This document shows positions 13,401 through 21,477 of a DNA stretch of 64,000 bases, piece by piece. Positions within the stretch are counted from its first letter, which is position 1; every line of letters begins with the position of its first letter. Where the stretch lies: the NCBI GenBank assembly GCA_030248215.1, contig JASANG010002923.1, positions 1 to 64,000 of the forward strand. Reading direction: 5' to 3'. Both the position numbers and the translations under genes were made by a program. Source of the stretch: Enoplolaimus lenunculus (taxonomy: Eukaryota; Nematoda; Enoplea; Enoplida; Thoracostomopsidae). The notes beneath the pieces were generated by a model. The model did no database searches. It was not told the origin of the DNA and saw only the letters and a list, made by a program, of their open reading frames with translations.

Positions 13401-15507
13401 ACTTGTGTACCAATATTGAGATCTGCAATTGCAGATGTTTGACAGTTTGAAAACATATCGCTAACTGTTGATAAGTGCTACACGCATTTGAGAATATGGG
13501 CCGTTAGCCTAACTCGGTATTACTGATCATTATATGGATTTCATACAATGTATATTACAATTGAATCATCAAAATATTTTTTCCAAACTTAGGTCAAACC
13601 ATTTTTAAACTCCAGTCCGACCATCGCAATCCTTTGATTCAAGCCTTTTCTTAAAGTTATTTATCAAAATTTAAAAGTATCCTTTTTTACCTCGATAATT
13701 TTATTGATTTTAAAACTGAAATTTTGGCCAATGTTACTTTCACGGGCGTAACAGTAGATTAAGCGTAGTCTAAAGCCTAAACCCTAAGTCTAAGCGTTGC
13801 AACAATGTGTTCCTAAGCCTAAACCTAATCCTAAATTCTAAGCGTTGCAAAAATTTATTTCTGAGTATAAGCCTAAACCGAAGCGTTGCAAAAATGTGTT
13901 TCTAAAGCCTAAGCCTTAGCCGAAGCCGAAGCCTAAGCCTAAGCGTAAGCCTAAGCCTAAACCTAAAGCTAAGCCTAAGCCTAAGCCTAAACCTAAACAA
14001 AAAATGTAATCTAGAATCTAAACCTACTCTTTTACAGAACCACCAAAAACCTGGACGCCCCTAAAAGTAACATGTGCTGAAATTTTTCTAAAATAATCTA
14101 ATGTTATTGGCTTATGATTTTTAATAGATGTTTTTTGTGGCTTAATTTTTCAGGGGCGTATTTCTTATACGCTGGTATCACACTGATCGGATGGGTAATA
14201 TTCTTTTTTATTGTTCCGGAAACCAAAAATAAATCGCTCGCCGAATTGGAACACATTTTTCAACAGAACTGGTGCGGTGGTTCAGCAGAGAACGGCAAAG
14301 ATGACAGGTAAACGCTGAACCCAGCCGTGGTTCTTGACTTTATTTGCTCGCTCCTGAACCAGAAGTGGCTCGATTTCCTAAATAGATTTCAGGCTCACGC
14401 TAACGTTTGAACCAAAACCCGGATTTTAAATGCTATTTGCTAGCGAAATTGAATATATACACAGTTATTCTAGTTAGTTAAATTTAATTCAGAATGACTT
14501 GAATCACCGAGTCTGAATTAGGACTTTAAGAACTCAAGATTTTGAATTGGTTAAACTCTCATTCAATGTCAATTTGGTTTGCTCATCCAGAATTAAATCA
14601 GCTGAGTATGAGTTAATGTTTACTGTTAATATTAACTTAGAATTAACCAGAAATGACTAATTCGTACTCTGAGTTAGTGTATAATCTTCACAAGCCAAAA
14701 TTTTAGTCGTTTGTTCTAAAATTGTTCTATTTGAGAATATTTTTTAATATAAATTTATAGTAAACTTAATATATTTTCAAATTTGCCCTTTAGTTAACTG
14801 ACTACTTAAAATTCTAAGCCTAGCGCCAGTGAAATCCGCTGTTTCGAGCAGACGCGAAAATTATTTCCAGCATTTAAATCGAATTTACACTACTTTAACC
14901 CTTTGTTTCCCTCTGTTTATTCCTGAACAACCAATTACGATTGGTGTAAATCAAACGTTTTTAAAATTGACCAATCAGAAACTGGTGTTTGATAACTGTT
15001 TTAAAAATTTACCAATCAGAAACAGGTGTTTAATAACCTCCAAATAAACACATTTTCAATGTGCATTAGATTTTTTCTGAAACCATTTCGAAGAAACACG
15101 GCAAAAAATTGTGCGTCAAATTGACTCATTCCGAAATAGGCTGCACGGGACTTCACAAACTGAATCAAATTCGACTCCGCCAGAGTCAAACATGTGATTT
15201 AGTCAGTCGAATTTGACTCTGACGGAGTCGATTTTGACTCAGATTATGTAGTCCCATGGAGCTTATTTCGGAGAGAGTCAATTTGGCTCACCGTTTTTTG
15301 CAGTGAACAAACGGGTTTAAGTATGGTTTCAGTGACTACGACGACAATATGTACGGTCACAAATTTAGTGGAACCATCGTCAATGCGTCAGTAATGTCAA
15401 AGGACTCGGTTCGCTATGAAATGCCCAACAATTATCCGGTTCGGATGCCTCGAATTGGACTTCAACACGATGGTTATTCAAGCCCGCATGATTACAGTCG
15501 ATTCTGA
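1469..15507 (+). CDS. Proton/myo-inositol symporter, HMIT (SLC2A13) type
   Basis: Major-facilitator sugar transporter of the plasma membrane, expected to import myo-inositol with protons. Coding exons: 1469-1480, 2542-2742, 3133-3343, 3987-4152, 4796-4910, 5424-5523, 6219-6330, 7601-7764, 8136-8322, 10876-10946, 11742-11984, 12985-13137, 14154-14307, 15333-15507. They total 2064 nt, giving 687 residues (human HMIT 648), and all phases join with GT-AG borders. Family motifs visible: FGYD near residue 51, DLIGRR 94-99, PESPRW 218-223, QQLCGIN 297-303, ERAGRRK 347-353, [11 protein letters not shown] 532-542, PETK 600-603. Residues ~380-510 form the long extracellular loop between TM9 and TM10 typical of HMIT, with Cys pairs (TCDDC, CGFC) and N-glycosylation sites. 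The 4-residue first exon was chosen because MPGA joins in frame to GAVDLGG and follows an AG acceptor. The terminal exon adds a 57-residue polar cytoplasmic tail. Introns hold many MITEs. Identity is confident; transport substrate is inferred from the family. Confidence 0.93.
1738..1810 (+). other. tRNA-like sequence (pseudogene or SINE head)
   Basis: A 73-base stretch with perfect 7-bp acceptor arms (GGCCACG/CGTGGCC), a D arm with box-A-like GTGGTGTAATGGGTAGC and a T loop with box-B-like GTTCGATTCCC. The T stem pairs badly and the anticodon stem has a mismatch, so it is probably not a working tRNA. A relative lies at about 23300-23370 on the other strand, which suggests a dispersed tRNA-derived family. 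It sits in intron 1 of the transporter gene. Confidence 0.55.
2252..2471 (+). mobile_element. MITE family A with TTAGGC core, perfect 8-bp TSD
   Basis: Starts GGCCCATGTAAAGATCAGG and ends with the inverted equivalent CTGATCTTTATATGGGCC. Flanked by AGAAATCT at 2244-2251 and 2472-2479, an exact 8-bp target duplication. The inside carries TTAGGC units split by AATATGCTCATTCTTACGC spacers. Lies in intron 1 of the transporter gene, 70 bases before exon 2. Confidence 0.9.
2810..2935 (+). mobile_element. MITE family C, right part lost
   Basis: Left end AGCCAATATTATACTTTTAGG then GGTAACAGTAGATTAAGCG and GCCTAAGC units. The right end is missing; at about 2936 the sequence changes to a family J piece (CATGCGGAACCCAGAAAG, to ~2999). 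In intron 2 of the transporter gene. Confidence 0.6.
3556..3736 (+). mobile_element. MITE family A with TTAGGC core
   Basis: GGCCCATGTAATGAGCAGGG at the left, TGTTCCGCCCCTGTGG at the right, TTAGGC units between. The outermost right bases are lost, so no target duplication can be read. In intron 3 of the transporter gene. Confidence 0.7.
4190..4436 (-). mobile_element. MITE family A, degenerate, reverse orientation
   Basis: Starts GCAGGGTCGAATAC and ends TCCGTCTCTGATGTTTACATGGG; CCTAAG/CCTAAGCGTA units lie between. Much more diverged than other A copies, so probably older. In intron 4 of the transporter gene. Confidence 0.55.
5068..5259 (+). mobile_element. MITE family C with TTAGGC core, perfect 8-bp TSD
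   Basis: Starts GGCCAACGTTACTTTAAGG and ends CTTAAAGTAGAATGGGCC. ACTTTTTT flanks it exactly at 5060-5067 and 5260-5267. The core is short: CCTAAG units around GCGTTCCAAAAATCAG. In intron 5 of the transporter gene. Confidence 0.88.
5573..6090. mobile_element. Family G element(s), CCGGAACCGGA-rich
   Basis: Starts AGGGTGCAACCGGAATT; contains many ACCGGAACCGG units and ATACCGG. One inverted end (TTCCGGTTGCACAATACG) falls near 5950-5970 and a second (CCTCCGGTTGCATTATG) near 6060-6078, so two partial copies are probably joined or nested. In intron 6 of the transporter gene. Confidence 0.6.
6398..6760 (+). mobile_element. MITE family A with expanded 36/30-bp TTAGGC core
   Basis: GGCCCATGTAAAGATCAGG to CTGTTCTTTACATTGGCC, flanked by CTGGTTTT (6390-6397) and CTGTTTTT (6761-6768), 7 of 8 matching. 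The core repeats CTTAGGAATATGCTCATTC followed by TTACGCCAAGG about six times. Intron 7 of the transporter gene. Confidence 0.88.
6828..7196. mobile_element. Family O inverted-repeat element (ACTTAAGTAAATACTT-rich)
   Basis: Left GGCTGGGTTTCGGAAACCC and right ATCAGAAACCCATCC are inverted; within are many ACTTAAGTA/TACTTAAGT pieces. Fragments with the same vocabulary lie at 8330-8450, 17935-18220, 38160-38260, 41060-41130, 41510-41580 and 44690-44770. Confidence 0.55.
7318..7410. mobile_element. MITE family D, right half only
   Basis: GACTCTGGCG...GTAGTCCGGAAAAAGCC...CACCATTTTTTGCAGTG matches the right half of the family D hairpin. Lies in intron 7 of the transporter gene. Confidence 0.65.
7768..7925 (+). 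mobile_element. Family P element fragment with TTAGGC tail
   Basis: CGACAACTTGTAATCAGAAA followed by TTTCATCAACTCGACAA and then AAGCTTAGGCTTAG and ATAGGTTTTAGAACGCTGTTG. The same order occurs at 29261-29451, where the ends are better kept. In intron 8 of the transporter gene, starting just after the exon 8 donor. Confidence 0.5.
8465..8770. mobile_element. Family I element carrying a nested family A MITE
   Basis: Outer element: GTGCGCTATACTTTACTATG at the left and AGTATAGCGCAACCCTA at the right are inverted, with ACGCCGCCCCGC/GTGGCGTGCGGC pieces inside. It is split by a family A copy at 8535-8673. Members of family I elsewhere end AGGGTGGCGCTATACTTGTCG. Confidence 0.7.
8535..8673 (+). mobile_element. 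MITE family A nested in family I, perfect 8-bp TSD
   Basis: GGCCCATGTAGAGATCAG to CTGTTCTTTACATTGGCT, flanked exactly by CGTGCAGC at 8527-8534 and 8674-8681. Its core has almost no TTAGGC left (a single GGCTTAGTAGGAATAAGC), so this copy shows the ends can exist without a long array. Family A moved after family I was in place. Confidence 0.85.
9016..9292 (+). mobile_element. tRNA-derived SINE-like element, family L
   Basis: Shares ~270 bp with 38255-38525: CTCACATTGAGTTGC, GCAGTGTATATACG, GAGCCCCCTCGGGCTCGAGC, then CTATAGCTGAGTGGTGATGG (box-A-like) and GGAGTTCGAATCCTAGC (box-B-like), ending ATATTCATGT..GAGGGTTA. The order of pol III boxes fits a tRNA-derived SINE. In intron 9 of the transporter gene. 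Confidence 0.7.
9840..9990. mobile_element. Fragments of families C/A and D, side by side
   Basis: 9837-9935 has GGCCCATTTTACTTTTAG, GCAATAGAGTAGGATTAG and AGGTTAGGC; the rest is lost. It is followed at once by a family D left end, CACTGCAAAAAACGG, to about 9990. Confidence 0.5.
10628..10830. mobile_element. MITE family D, full length
   Basis: CACTGCAAAAAATGGTGAG at the left, CTCTTCATTTTTTGCAGTG at the right. The arms hold GACTCTCTCTGAAATAGGC and its inverse, and the centre has repeated GAGTCAAA/TTTGACTC blocks. Lies 45 bases before exon 10 of the transporter gene. Confidence 0.85.
11183..11330 (+). mobile_element. MITE family C, partial
   Basis: GCCGATGTTACTTTTAGAAC then CCCGTTTTGTGATGGCGC and a few TTAGGCTTAGA units; the right end is lost. 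In intron 10 of the transporter gene. Confidence 0.5.
11565..11730. mobile_element. Family F element, partial
   Basis: Contains GGACGCGTAGCCA, GAACATTTTCAAGCTTGC, GTATGCTCCCTGGAAAATTT and CTTGCAAGGTGAGATGGCTA then TGGGCCTG. The intact family runs from CCCGTAGCCAGCTCACCTTGC to its inverse. It ends only 11-30 bases before exon 11 of the transporter gene, so it overlaps the acceptor region. Confidence 0.6.
12185..12350. mobile_element. Family F element
   Basis: CGTAGCCAGCTCACCTTTC, then AAAAATTTTCAGGAGGGGC, a TACAAGCAAGGATGAAAACT centre and CTGAGCCTCCTCCCGAGCC. The two ends are inverted relative to each other. In intron 11 of the transporter gene. Confidence 0.65.
12583..12842. mobile_element. 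MITE family E, full length
   Basis: CACTGTAAATTTCAGTGAG to TTGGAATTTACAGTG, with many AACTCAGA/TCTGAGTT blocks in both directions and TA-like flanks. Ends and target site resemble Tc1/mariner-derived MITEs; the internal vocabulary (ACTCAG) differs from family D. In intron 11 of the transporter gene. Confidence 0.85.
13440..13510. mobile_element. Family H fragment
   Basis: TATCGCTAACTGTTGATAAG and CACGCATTTGAGAATATGGG are the family H end inverted. Only about 70 bases remain. In intron 12 of the transporter gene, near a short CCTAAG piece at 13180-13225 that is a family A fragment. Confidence 0.45.
13736..14078 (+). mobile_element. MITE family C with long CCTAAG core, perfect 8-bp TSD
   Basis: GGCCAATGTTACTTTCACGG to CCCTAAAAGTAACATGTGCT, flanked exactly by GAAATTTT at 13728-13735 and 14079-14086. 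The core has four blocks headed by AAGCGTTGCAA(A/C)AATGTG and then a run of GCCTAA units. In intron 12 of the transporter gene, 75 bases before exon 13. Confidence 0.9.
14457..14690. mobile_element. MITE family E, diverged
   Basis: CAGAATGACTTGAATCACC, GAGTCTGAATTAGGAC, GAGTTAATGTTTACTG and CCAGAAATGACTAATTCG keep the family E order, but both ends are worn. In intron 13 of the transporter gene. Confidence 0.6.
14938..15032 (+). repeat. Short direct repeat
   Basis: Two tandem ~47-base copies with AATTGACCAATCAGAAACTG and AATTTACCAATCAGAAACAG, each followed by GTGTTTRATAAC. No other copy was noticed. Confidence 0.5.
15098..15304. mobile_element. MITE family D abutting the terminal exon
   Basis: ACGGCAAAAAATTGTGCGTC to CACCGTTTTTTGCAGTG, full-length hairpin with the CGAAATAGGCTGCACGGGAC arm and its inverse. 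Its right end lies 28 bases upstream of the last exon of the transporter gene (15333), so the element supplies most of the 3' end of intron 13. Confidence 0.8.
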
Positions 15508-15597
15508 CGTGGTCAAATATTGGCCGTTGTTTACATCTGTCTCCCTACAAAAAGTACTCACGCACATTACGAACCTATTAAGCAGCTTAAACCTGAG

Positions 15598-15763
15598 AAT
15601 AAACCTAAGTTTAAGCCTGAACCGAAAGTTTACTACTAAACTTGAAACTCAGCCTAAGTGTTTAATATTATAAATCACTGTGGGGTGGTGACCGCCTCCT
15701 ATCAAATTGAACACCAGCCCGGTGGGCATGTAAAACAAGTACCGAAATATTAATTGAAATAAA
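15598..15763 (+). promoter_or_regulatory. Candidate polyadenylation signals of the transporter gene
   Basis: AATAAA occurs at 15598-15603, 91 bases after the stop codon, and again at 15758-15763. Either could set the 3' end; transcript data are not available here. The first lies in a degenerate CCTAAG-rich stretch. Confidence 0.35.
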
Positions 15764-15799
15764 CTGTAAGAATCGTAAAATTTGGTCTTGTCAGATACT

Positions 15800-15935
15800 T
15801 ACTGGTAAATAAGCTTAAGCGTTGCAGAAATGTGTTCCTAAGCCTAAGCCTAAGCAAAAAATGTAATCTAGAATCTAAACCTGCTCTTTTATTGGCCCAC
15901 CAGAAACCTGGACGCCTCTAAAAGTACATGGGCCA
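15800..15935 (+). mobile_element. MITE family C, left part lost
   Basis: TAAGCGTTGCAGAAATGTG, CCTAAGCC, then TGTAATCTAGAATCTAAACC and CTAAAAGTACATGGGCC. The left inverted end is missing. Downstream of the transporter gene. Confidence 0.6.
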
Positions 15936-16600
15936 TAATGTTAATAGTACAATAAAATATAATATATAACAATAAACAATGGTTCATACCATTCTCTCGG
16001 TGAAAAATTATGTAACCGTCCACTCCCCAATTGCGATTTAAGAACCAGTAAACTACGAACCTCTTCCGGTTTGTGATGTAAATCGTTCGCAGCCCTGCGG
16101 CACAAGGTCTAACCGCTGTAAAAGGTTCTGTTTTCACCCAAGGTTTCTAAGGAGTCCCAGAGTAAGATATTCCTAGTATTTTATATTATATATTATAACA
16201 AATATACCACAAATACCTGCCGCAGATTAACTTATTGCCTACGATTCTATAAGGTTTCTTTGTCTTTTACCTGTTTACAAAAAGGTTTGTGATGAAAGTT
16301 AGCGTGACCTGAAACTCCAAATTCAAATCATTTTTCATTGATAATCGTCAATGTGCGTGATACGTGTGTATTAAAGTGTAAAAAATTGTAAATAGTGACA
16401 TGATTGCTTGTTAAAGCTCAAATATGCAAAAATTTTCAAAATTACGCCATATAATTGCAAACGTCCTTTTGTGCGAAACGGTACGCAGTGGACAGCGATG
16501 AACAATTATTTTCAAAGTGTAGCTTTACATGAAATTATATTCAGAAATACGAGCTGGAACGATGCCTAAATTACTTTTGCGCTCAGATTTACCAGCACAG
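15936..16600. other. Intergenic spacer, nothing recognised
   Basis: AT-rich sequence without repeated blocks seen elsewhere in the window, except a GAACCTCTTCC / GCAGCCCTGCGGC area at 16050-16110. No coding exon recognised. Confidence 0.4.
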
Positions 16601-16604
16601 CTGG

Positions 16605-16935
16605 GTACAACCGGAGGTCTGGCTCCGGCTCCGGCAGAAAATCGGCGTCCGGCTCCAGCTCCGGTTGAATTTTGTAGGAGGTTCCGGCAATTTCGGTAGT
16701 AAAAGTTTGCATAATTTTGCAAATTTATCTGTTTAGCGCGTTTCGTGTTTTACTTTTGTCACCATTTTCCAAAAAGAATTTCCAAAATTTCGCAGAAAAT
16801 TAGCGTAAAACCAAACAACTTAAGCAACATATTGCAGATATTGGCTAAATTTAACTAATTAACCTTCATTTTTAGTATCTAATTTTGATTCACCTACGGC
16901 TCCGGCTCCGGCAAGTTTCGCTCCTACCTTTGTTT
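16605..16935. mobile_element. Family G element
   Basis: GGGTACAACCGGAGGTCTGG at the left and CGGCTCCGGCTCCGGCAAG at the right, with CTCCGGCTCCGG runs and a shared middle (GCGTAAAACCAAACAACTT, GGCTAAATTTAACTAATT) that recurs inverted at 18890-18960. Two copies in opposite orientation within 2.5 kb. Confidence 0.7.
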
Positions 16936-17099
16936 GACATAAATATGAAACATTAAAAACGTAAAATGAATTGTTTTAATAGCGAAAACACTACATTTTT
17001 GCTTCAATCTGTTCTGAAGCCTGTTTTACCCAGACGAAAAGCTGTCACCCGCTTGTTAAACTTCATTAGAACGTCGCATATTTTCACAAAACGCCAAAT

Positions 17100-17495
17100 T
17101 TTAGCTTTAGAATACTTGGTAATTTGCTAACTTATGAAGTTTACCTTATCTTCATTAGGCAAGATGTTTACGCAATTTGTCTTTCTTTTGTCTAAAATGT
17201 CTATAATGACGATTCATCACTTTGGCTCGTTGACCATTGGTGACCTACTTTACCAACTTTGGCAGACCCATAACCAACCTAATGCGAGGTTTACCTTATA
17301 TCCGGTGCAGCTTGGGACATGTCTTGTTTCTGAGTATTGCGTAACATTTTGTCTGCTTATTGACCCCATAATCAAAAAGACTTTTTGTCTGCTGTCATCA
17401 TGTGCGCGAGTCACATTTTGTTCTTCAATATCATATGATATTCGACGTATTGTCTGCGAACGTTACTTAGTAAATAATAATTTCATATGGGACTA
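17100..17495. other. Spacer with family N pieces
   Basis: GTAACATTTTGTCTGCTTAT and CAATATCATATGATATTCG followed by GTCTGCGAACG are shared with 19580-19745 and the region near 20150. This indicates an old dispersed repeat, not a gene, although a 129-codon frame happens to be open here. Confidence 0.4.
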
Positions 17496-17694
17496 CACTG
17501 TAAAAAATGGGGAGTCAAATTGACTCCCTTGGAAACAGGTTTTTCCTGACTACACAAACAGAGTCAAATTTGACTCCGACGGAGTCAAATTCAATTCACT
17601 GTTTACTCTGGCGGAGTCAAATTTGACTCAATTTGTGTAGTCAGGAAAAGCCTGTTTCCGAGAGAATCAATTTGACTCCGCATTTTTTAACGTG
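17494..17694. mobile_element. MITE family D, full length
   Basis: CACTGTAAAAAATGGGGAG to CCGCATTTTTTAACGTG with TA on both sides. The arms carry GACTACACAAACAGAGTC and GTGTAGTCAGGAAAAGCC in inverse order. Confidence 0.8.
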
Positions 17695-17934
17695 TACGAT
17701 AATTTTTGTACAAAGGGATGATCCAACTTTACTGGAATACTCACAGTTTTCCAGAAAGGGTTCAACCCCATGCCTCCCTTGTTAGGTTCATACTTGAATT
17801 TGGAATAATTTGTTGCGAGATTTCTAGAATATAAAGCCAAGCGCGGTTGCAATAATTGCTACATCGAATATCGTCAAAGTAAAAACGCAGTTTTTTGAAT
17901 TCGTTTGTTTTGAGACCAGAAATTTGCTCAAGTG

Positions 17935-18225
17935 ATACCAAAATTAATCGTTTTCAAAAAGTGTACTAAAGTTAAGTAAATACTTAAAGTAACTGACCAA
18001 ATTTGTTGTGTTTTTTAAACTAATGGTTCAAGCACGCTGATTTTGGTATAATTGACGCTGTAGACTCGTGGGGCCTCCTTATAGCACAACAACCCTACAG
18101 CTTTGCATTTATGAAACAGGTTCAAAATTAATGGTATTTGTTGGTTTCAAGTGGCGGAATTCGCTGATTTAAAGTACTTTTATTATAACTTAACCAAATA
18201 TTTCAGTTACGTTTTACCATTAGTC
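17935..18225. mobile_element. Family O fragment
   Basis: GTGTACTAAAGTTAAGTAAAT then ACTTAAAGTAACTGACCAAA and, further on, AACCTACAGCTTTGC; partial relative of the element at 6828-7196. A family J piece (CATATTTTGTACTATGCGG) follows at 18375-18440. Confidence 0.4.
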
Positions 18226-18810
18226 TATCAAGAGTGCATGATACAAGAGTATTTTTTCACAAATTCAAATTTCTGCGTGGAATGATCAGGGAAGGTCATG
18301 AGAAGCTCAAATACTCACAAATTTTTTAAATCCAACGATTTTTTTGGGTAAACGCGGGCTGGGGGGATAACGGAAAACAGCCATATTTTGTACTATGCGG
18401 AATCCCAAGAGTTGGATACTCTGGTGTCGTTCACTCTTGATCAAGTAATCTCAAAATAAGAAAGTATAATTGTACTTCATATTAATAATTTTATATGTCT
18501 ACCTTTTAATTGTAAAAATGAAAATTTCCTAAATTAGCTTTGTTTTTGCACAAATATCACAACAGACTCATCTACATTTTAAAGCTGGAATGCCCCACAT
18601 ACGTATTTTGTGGAATTTTCCAGCATTACTTTGTTCACAATATTTTGTTGGATCAGAAATGTGATTGTTCTTTGAAGAGAAAATTTGCATACAGATTGAT
18701 GTTTATTCGCTAACACAATGCGCATTGCGCAAATCCGGCTGACTAGTATGAAATTAAATACGACGTTGTGTTGAATTTATCTTGTTTCTTTGAGCTCTTT
18801 TGTTTCCATC

Positions 18811-19152
18811 AGGGTGCAACCGGAGGTGAAAATATACCGGAGCCGTAGCCGAAACCCTAGCCCGACGTGAGGCGAAATTAGGTAGTAAAAATGATGATTA
18901 ATTAGTTAATTTTAGCCAATATCTGCGAAAAGTTGTTTGGTTTTACGCTAATTTACCGCAAAATTTCGGAAATTCTTCATTGAAAATTGTGACAAAAGTA
19001 AAACGAAATGTTTTAAACAGGTAATTTTTTCAATATTATTTCAAGATTTTACTACCGAAAATGCCGGAATCTCCGGCAAAAATTCTACCGGAACCGGAGG
19101 CCAATTTTCTGCCGGAGCCGGATCCGGAGGCTGACCTCCGATTGTACCCTAA
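18811..19152. mobile_element. Family G element with clear inverted ends
   Basis: AGGGTGCAACCGGAGGT at the left and ACCTCCGATTGTACCCT at the right are inverted repeats with two mismatches. The interior shares AGCCAATATCTGCGAAAAG with the inverted copy at 16605-16935. Confidence 0.75.
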
Positions 19153-19271
19153 TTTCAACGGATACTCCACATAGTATTAGTTTAACGTTCTAAATGTTTC
19201 ATTTTCTGCTATTCTAAACTCTATAGCATTTATTGTACGTGGGTGATAAGTCTTAGGAATACCTTAGCTCG

Positions 19272-19435
19272 GCCAATATTGCTTTTAGAGACGTATCTGT
19301 AGATTAAGCTTATTCCGGAACTTAAGTCTAAGTCTAAGCGTTAAAATAATTGCAAAAGCCGAAGCGTAAGCCAAAACACAAATATAGTCTAAAATCTAAA
19401 CCTACACTTTTACACACACCCCGGCCGCCCAGAAA
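19272..19435 (+). mobile_element. MITE family C, diverged
   Basis: GGCCAATATTGCTTTTAGAG, TGTAGATTAAGCTTATTCC, a few AAGTCTAAGCG units and ATAGTCTAAAATCTAAACC. The right end stops in CCGGCCGCCCAG. Confidence 0.55.
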
Positions 19436-19990
19436 CCGCACTATTGTCAGGTTCGAAAGTTACAAGAACTATCACCTACTGGCTTTACGTGCTACACACA
19501 TTTTAGAATATTAGTATACTCGTTGCAGGAAATGGTTGTTTGACTAATTGAAATATTTTCTTAGGCAGGGTTCACGTTTATGTGGGCAGCGTGGATCACG
19601 TTTTGTCCCTATTACAATAGCGGGTAACATTTTGTCTGTACGCAAAACCGCGTCGAATTAAAGAAATGAGCTTTATGCTTAGGCGGCTGTTTACGTTTGT
19701 ACTGCAATATCACATGATATTCGCCATATTGCCTGCGAGTATCGCATGATTTGTTTCTATGGACCTGCATACCTGAAGTTACATAAACCAAATTGGCTTG
19801 TTGAATGTCATATGCCTACTTGAGTTTAAAATTGGAATTTCTTGTATTTACATATATATTTAGGAAAAATTTGCGTTAGAAACGGAATTGTAGTTGACAG
19901 TTCAGCGTTCGAAATCTTCTAATACCTCGTTTCTTGATTTATTCGTGCGCGCAACTTACATTGTCCAATAACATGTAATATTTGCTAGAT
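19436..19990. other. Intergenic spacer with family H and N pieces
   Basis: GAAAGTTACAAGAACTATC and GTGCTACACACATTTTAGAAT (19450-19510) are family H wording; 19560-19760 shares family N wording with 17330-17490. No coding exon recognised. Confidence 0.4.
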
Positions 19991-19994
19991 GTTT

Positions 19995-20136
19995 GGGCTC
20001 ATGTATAGAACAGGGCCGAAACAGTAAGCATTCCAAAACCTAAGCCTAAGCCTAAGCAAAAATATTAGTCTAAAGCTTAAACTGACTCTATTACGACCTC
20101 TCCGGAAAACGATCCGGCCCTGTTCTATACATGGGC
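19995..20136 (+). mobile_element. MITE family B, short core, perfect 8-bp TSD
   Basis: GGGCTCATGTATAGAACAGG to CCTGTTCTATACATGGGC, flanked exactly by AGATGTTT at 19987-19994 and 20137-20144. The core is reduced to three CCTAAG units. A neat example of a minimal family B element. Confidence 0.9.
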
Positions 20137-20144
20137 AGATGTTT

Positions 20145-20360
20145 GGAATAGCGTATGATATTCGCATAAATGTCACGTGAGCATGATTTGACATATAGCA
20201 ACTTGCATCATCACGTGAAAGCAGTGGTTTGCAGGCTAATGGCATCTGACAATCACAATTTTTCAGCATTACCCGCTATCCATACCTCAACAATTCGTGT
20301 TGACCTTCGAATCAACATAAACAAAACATGTTCCTGGATGCCCCAGTTATGACGTGGCTC
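20145..20360. repeat. Family N repeat
   Basis: GCAGTGGTTTGCAGGCTAATG, GACCTTCGAATCAACATAA and CCCCAGTTATGACGTGG match 37055-37200 (GCGGTGGTTTGTAAACTAATG ... CGAATCAACATGGGACAAAC). No ends or target duplication defined. Confidence 0.5.
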
Positions 20361-20588
20361 CCGCATTATATCTGTATCATGCAATAACTAGCAATAGTTG
20401 CTAAAACAGCAGCTACAAATTGCACGCACAACCTTAGGCAGCCTGATATGAATTAATTTATCGCAATTATTATATATTCATATAGTTATATTCAACAAAA
20501 ATTAAACAGAATGAACCAACATACCAAAAGTTATTTATTTATCATAAAGAAATGATAATTAAATTTACACCTTTATCTTAGAATAATC

Positions 20589-20965
20589 GACCCATGTAAA
20601 GATCAGGGGCGGAACGTTTTTCTGTGGGACTAGGGACTACAATAGAGTAAGCTTAATCTTTAGACTAATTTTTTTGCTTGGATTAGGCGTAGGCTTAAGA
20701 ATATGCTCATTCTTACGCTTAGGCTTAGGCTTAGGCTTAGGCTTAGTTTTATTCGTAGGCTTAGGCTTAGGCTTAGGCTTAGTCTTAGGCTTAGGCTTAG
20801 GAATAGGCTCATTCATACGCTTAAGCTTAGGCTTAGGCTTAGGCTTAGGCTTAGGTTTAGGCTTAGGCTTAGGCTTAGGCTTAGGCTTAGGCTTAGGCTT
20901 ATGCTTAGGCTTAGGCTTAGGCTTAGGCTTATAATACTGTTCCGCCCCTGTTCTTTACGTTAGCT
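20589..20965 (+). mobile_element. MITE family A with long TTAGGC array
   Basis: GACCCATGTAAAGATCAGG to CTGTTCTTTACGTTAGCT, with GAATAATC/GAATAGTG flanks (6 of 8). The core holds about 25 TTAGGC hexamers, in runs interrupted by AATAGGCTCATTCATACGC. The open frames across it are by-products of the 6-bp period. Confidence 0.88.
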
Positions 20966-21300
20966 GAATAGTGAATGGGTTCCAAGAGATGGGAGGACCA
21001 TATATACAAAGTCTCCACCCCCCAAAAAATACAAGTTGAACGACTGTTCCAATAATTGTCTTAATGTCAATGCAAGTTTAAAACAACATTAATTTTTTAA
21101 TCAACTTCTTTTTCTGGTTGTCATTCTTAATAGTTCCTTCTAAAAATGTGCTCGCTTGTTTCGGTTTAGAACCAGTAAGCGAAATTCGTATAATTTCCTA
21201 ATTGTCAACTTACACCAAAAATCAATAATTTTTCAAATATGACACAATTGTGTGCTGAACGTAAGAAATTTGTGTCTTATAATTTAGTTAGCATTCTGCT
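20966..21300. other. Intergenic spacer, nothing recognised
   Basis: AT-rich with one CCACCCCCCAAAAAATAC patch at 21015. No repeat or exon recognised. Confidence 0.35.
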
Positions 21301-21309
21301 GTATATTGT

Positions 21310-21425
21310 TCCAGGTCCATGTTTACCTTTTTCGACCGTTCCGTGTCCGGTCGGACAGTAAAAGAGTAGGTTTAGATTTTAGACTGTATTTTTTGCTTAG
21401 GCTTAGGTTAAGGAATATGCTTAAT
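21310..21425 (+). mobile_element. Family A/C fragment
   Basis: GTCCATGTTTACCTTTTTCG, GTAAAAGAGTAGGTTTAG and GCTTAGGCTTAGGTTAAGG then AATATGCTTAATTC. The right end is lost. Confidence 0.5.
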
Positions 21426-21477
21426 TCACAGTTACGGCCGTAAAATTATTGTTGGCTTCGTTCGAGGTGTGTCTACG

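Noticed and set aside
14309-14311. TAA as the end of the transporter gene
   Set aside because: It follows a perfect CAG|GTAAAC donor, and an in-phase exon with an AG acceptor at 15333-15507 continues the frame to its own stop. Kept only as a possible alternative end.
17134-17523. 129-codon frame as a gene
   Set aside because: Overlaps family N wording and a family D end; composition is unlike the three real genes.
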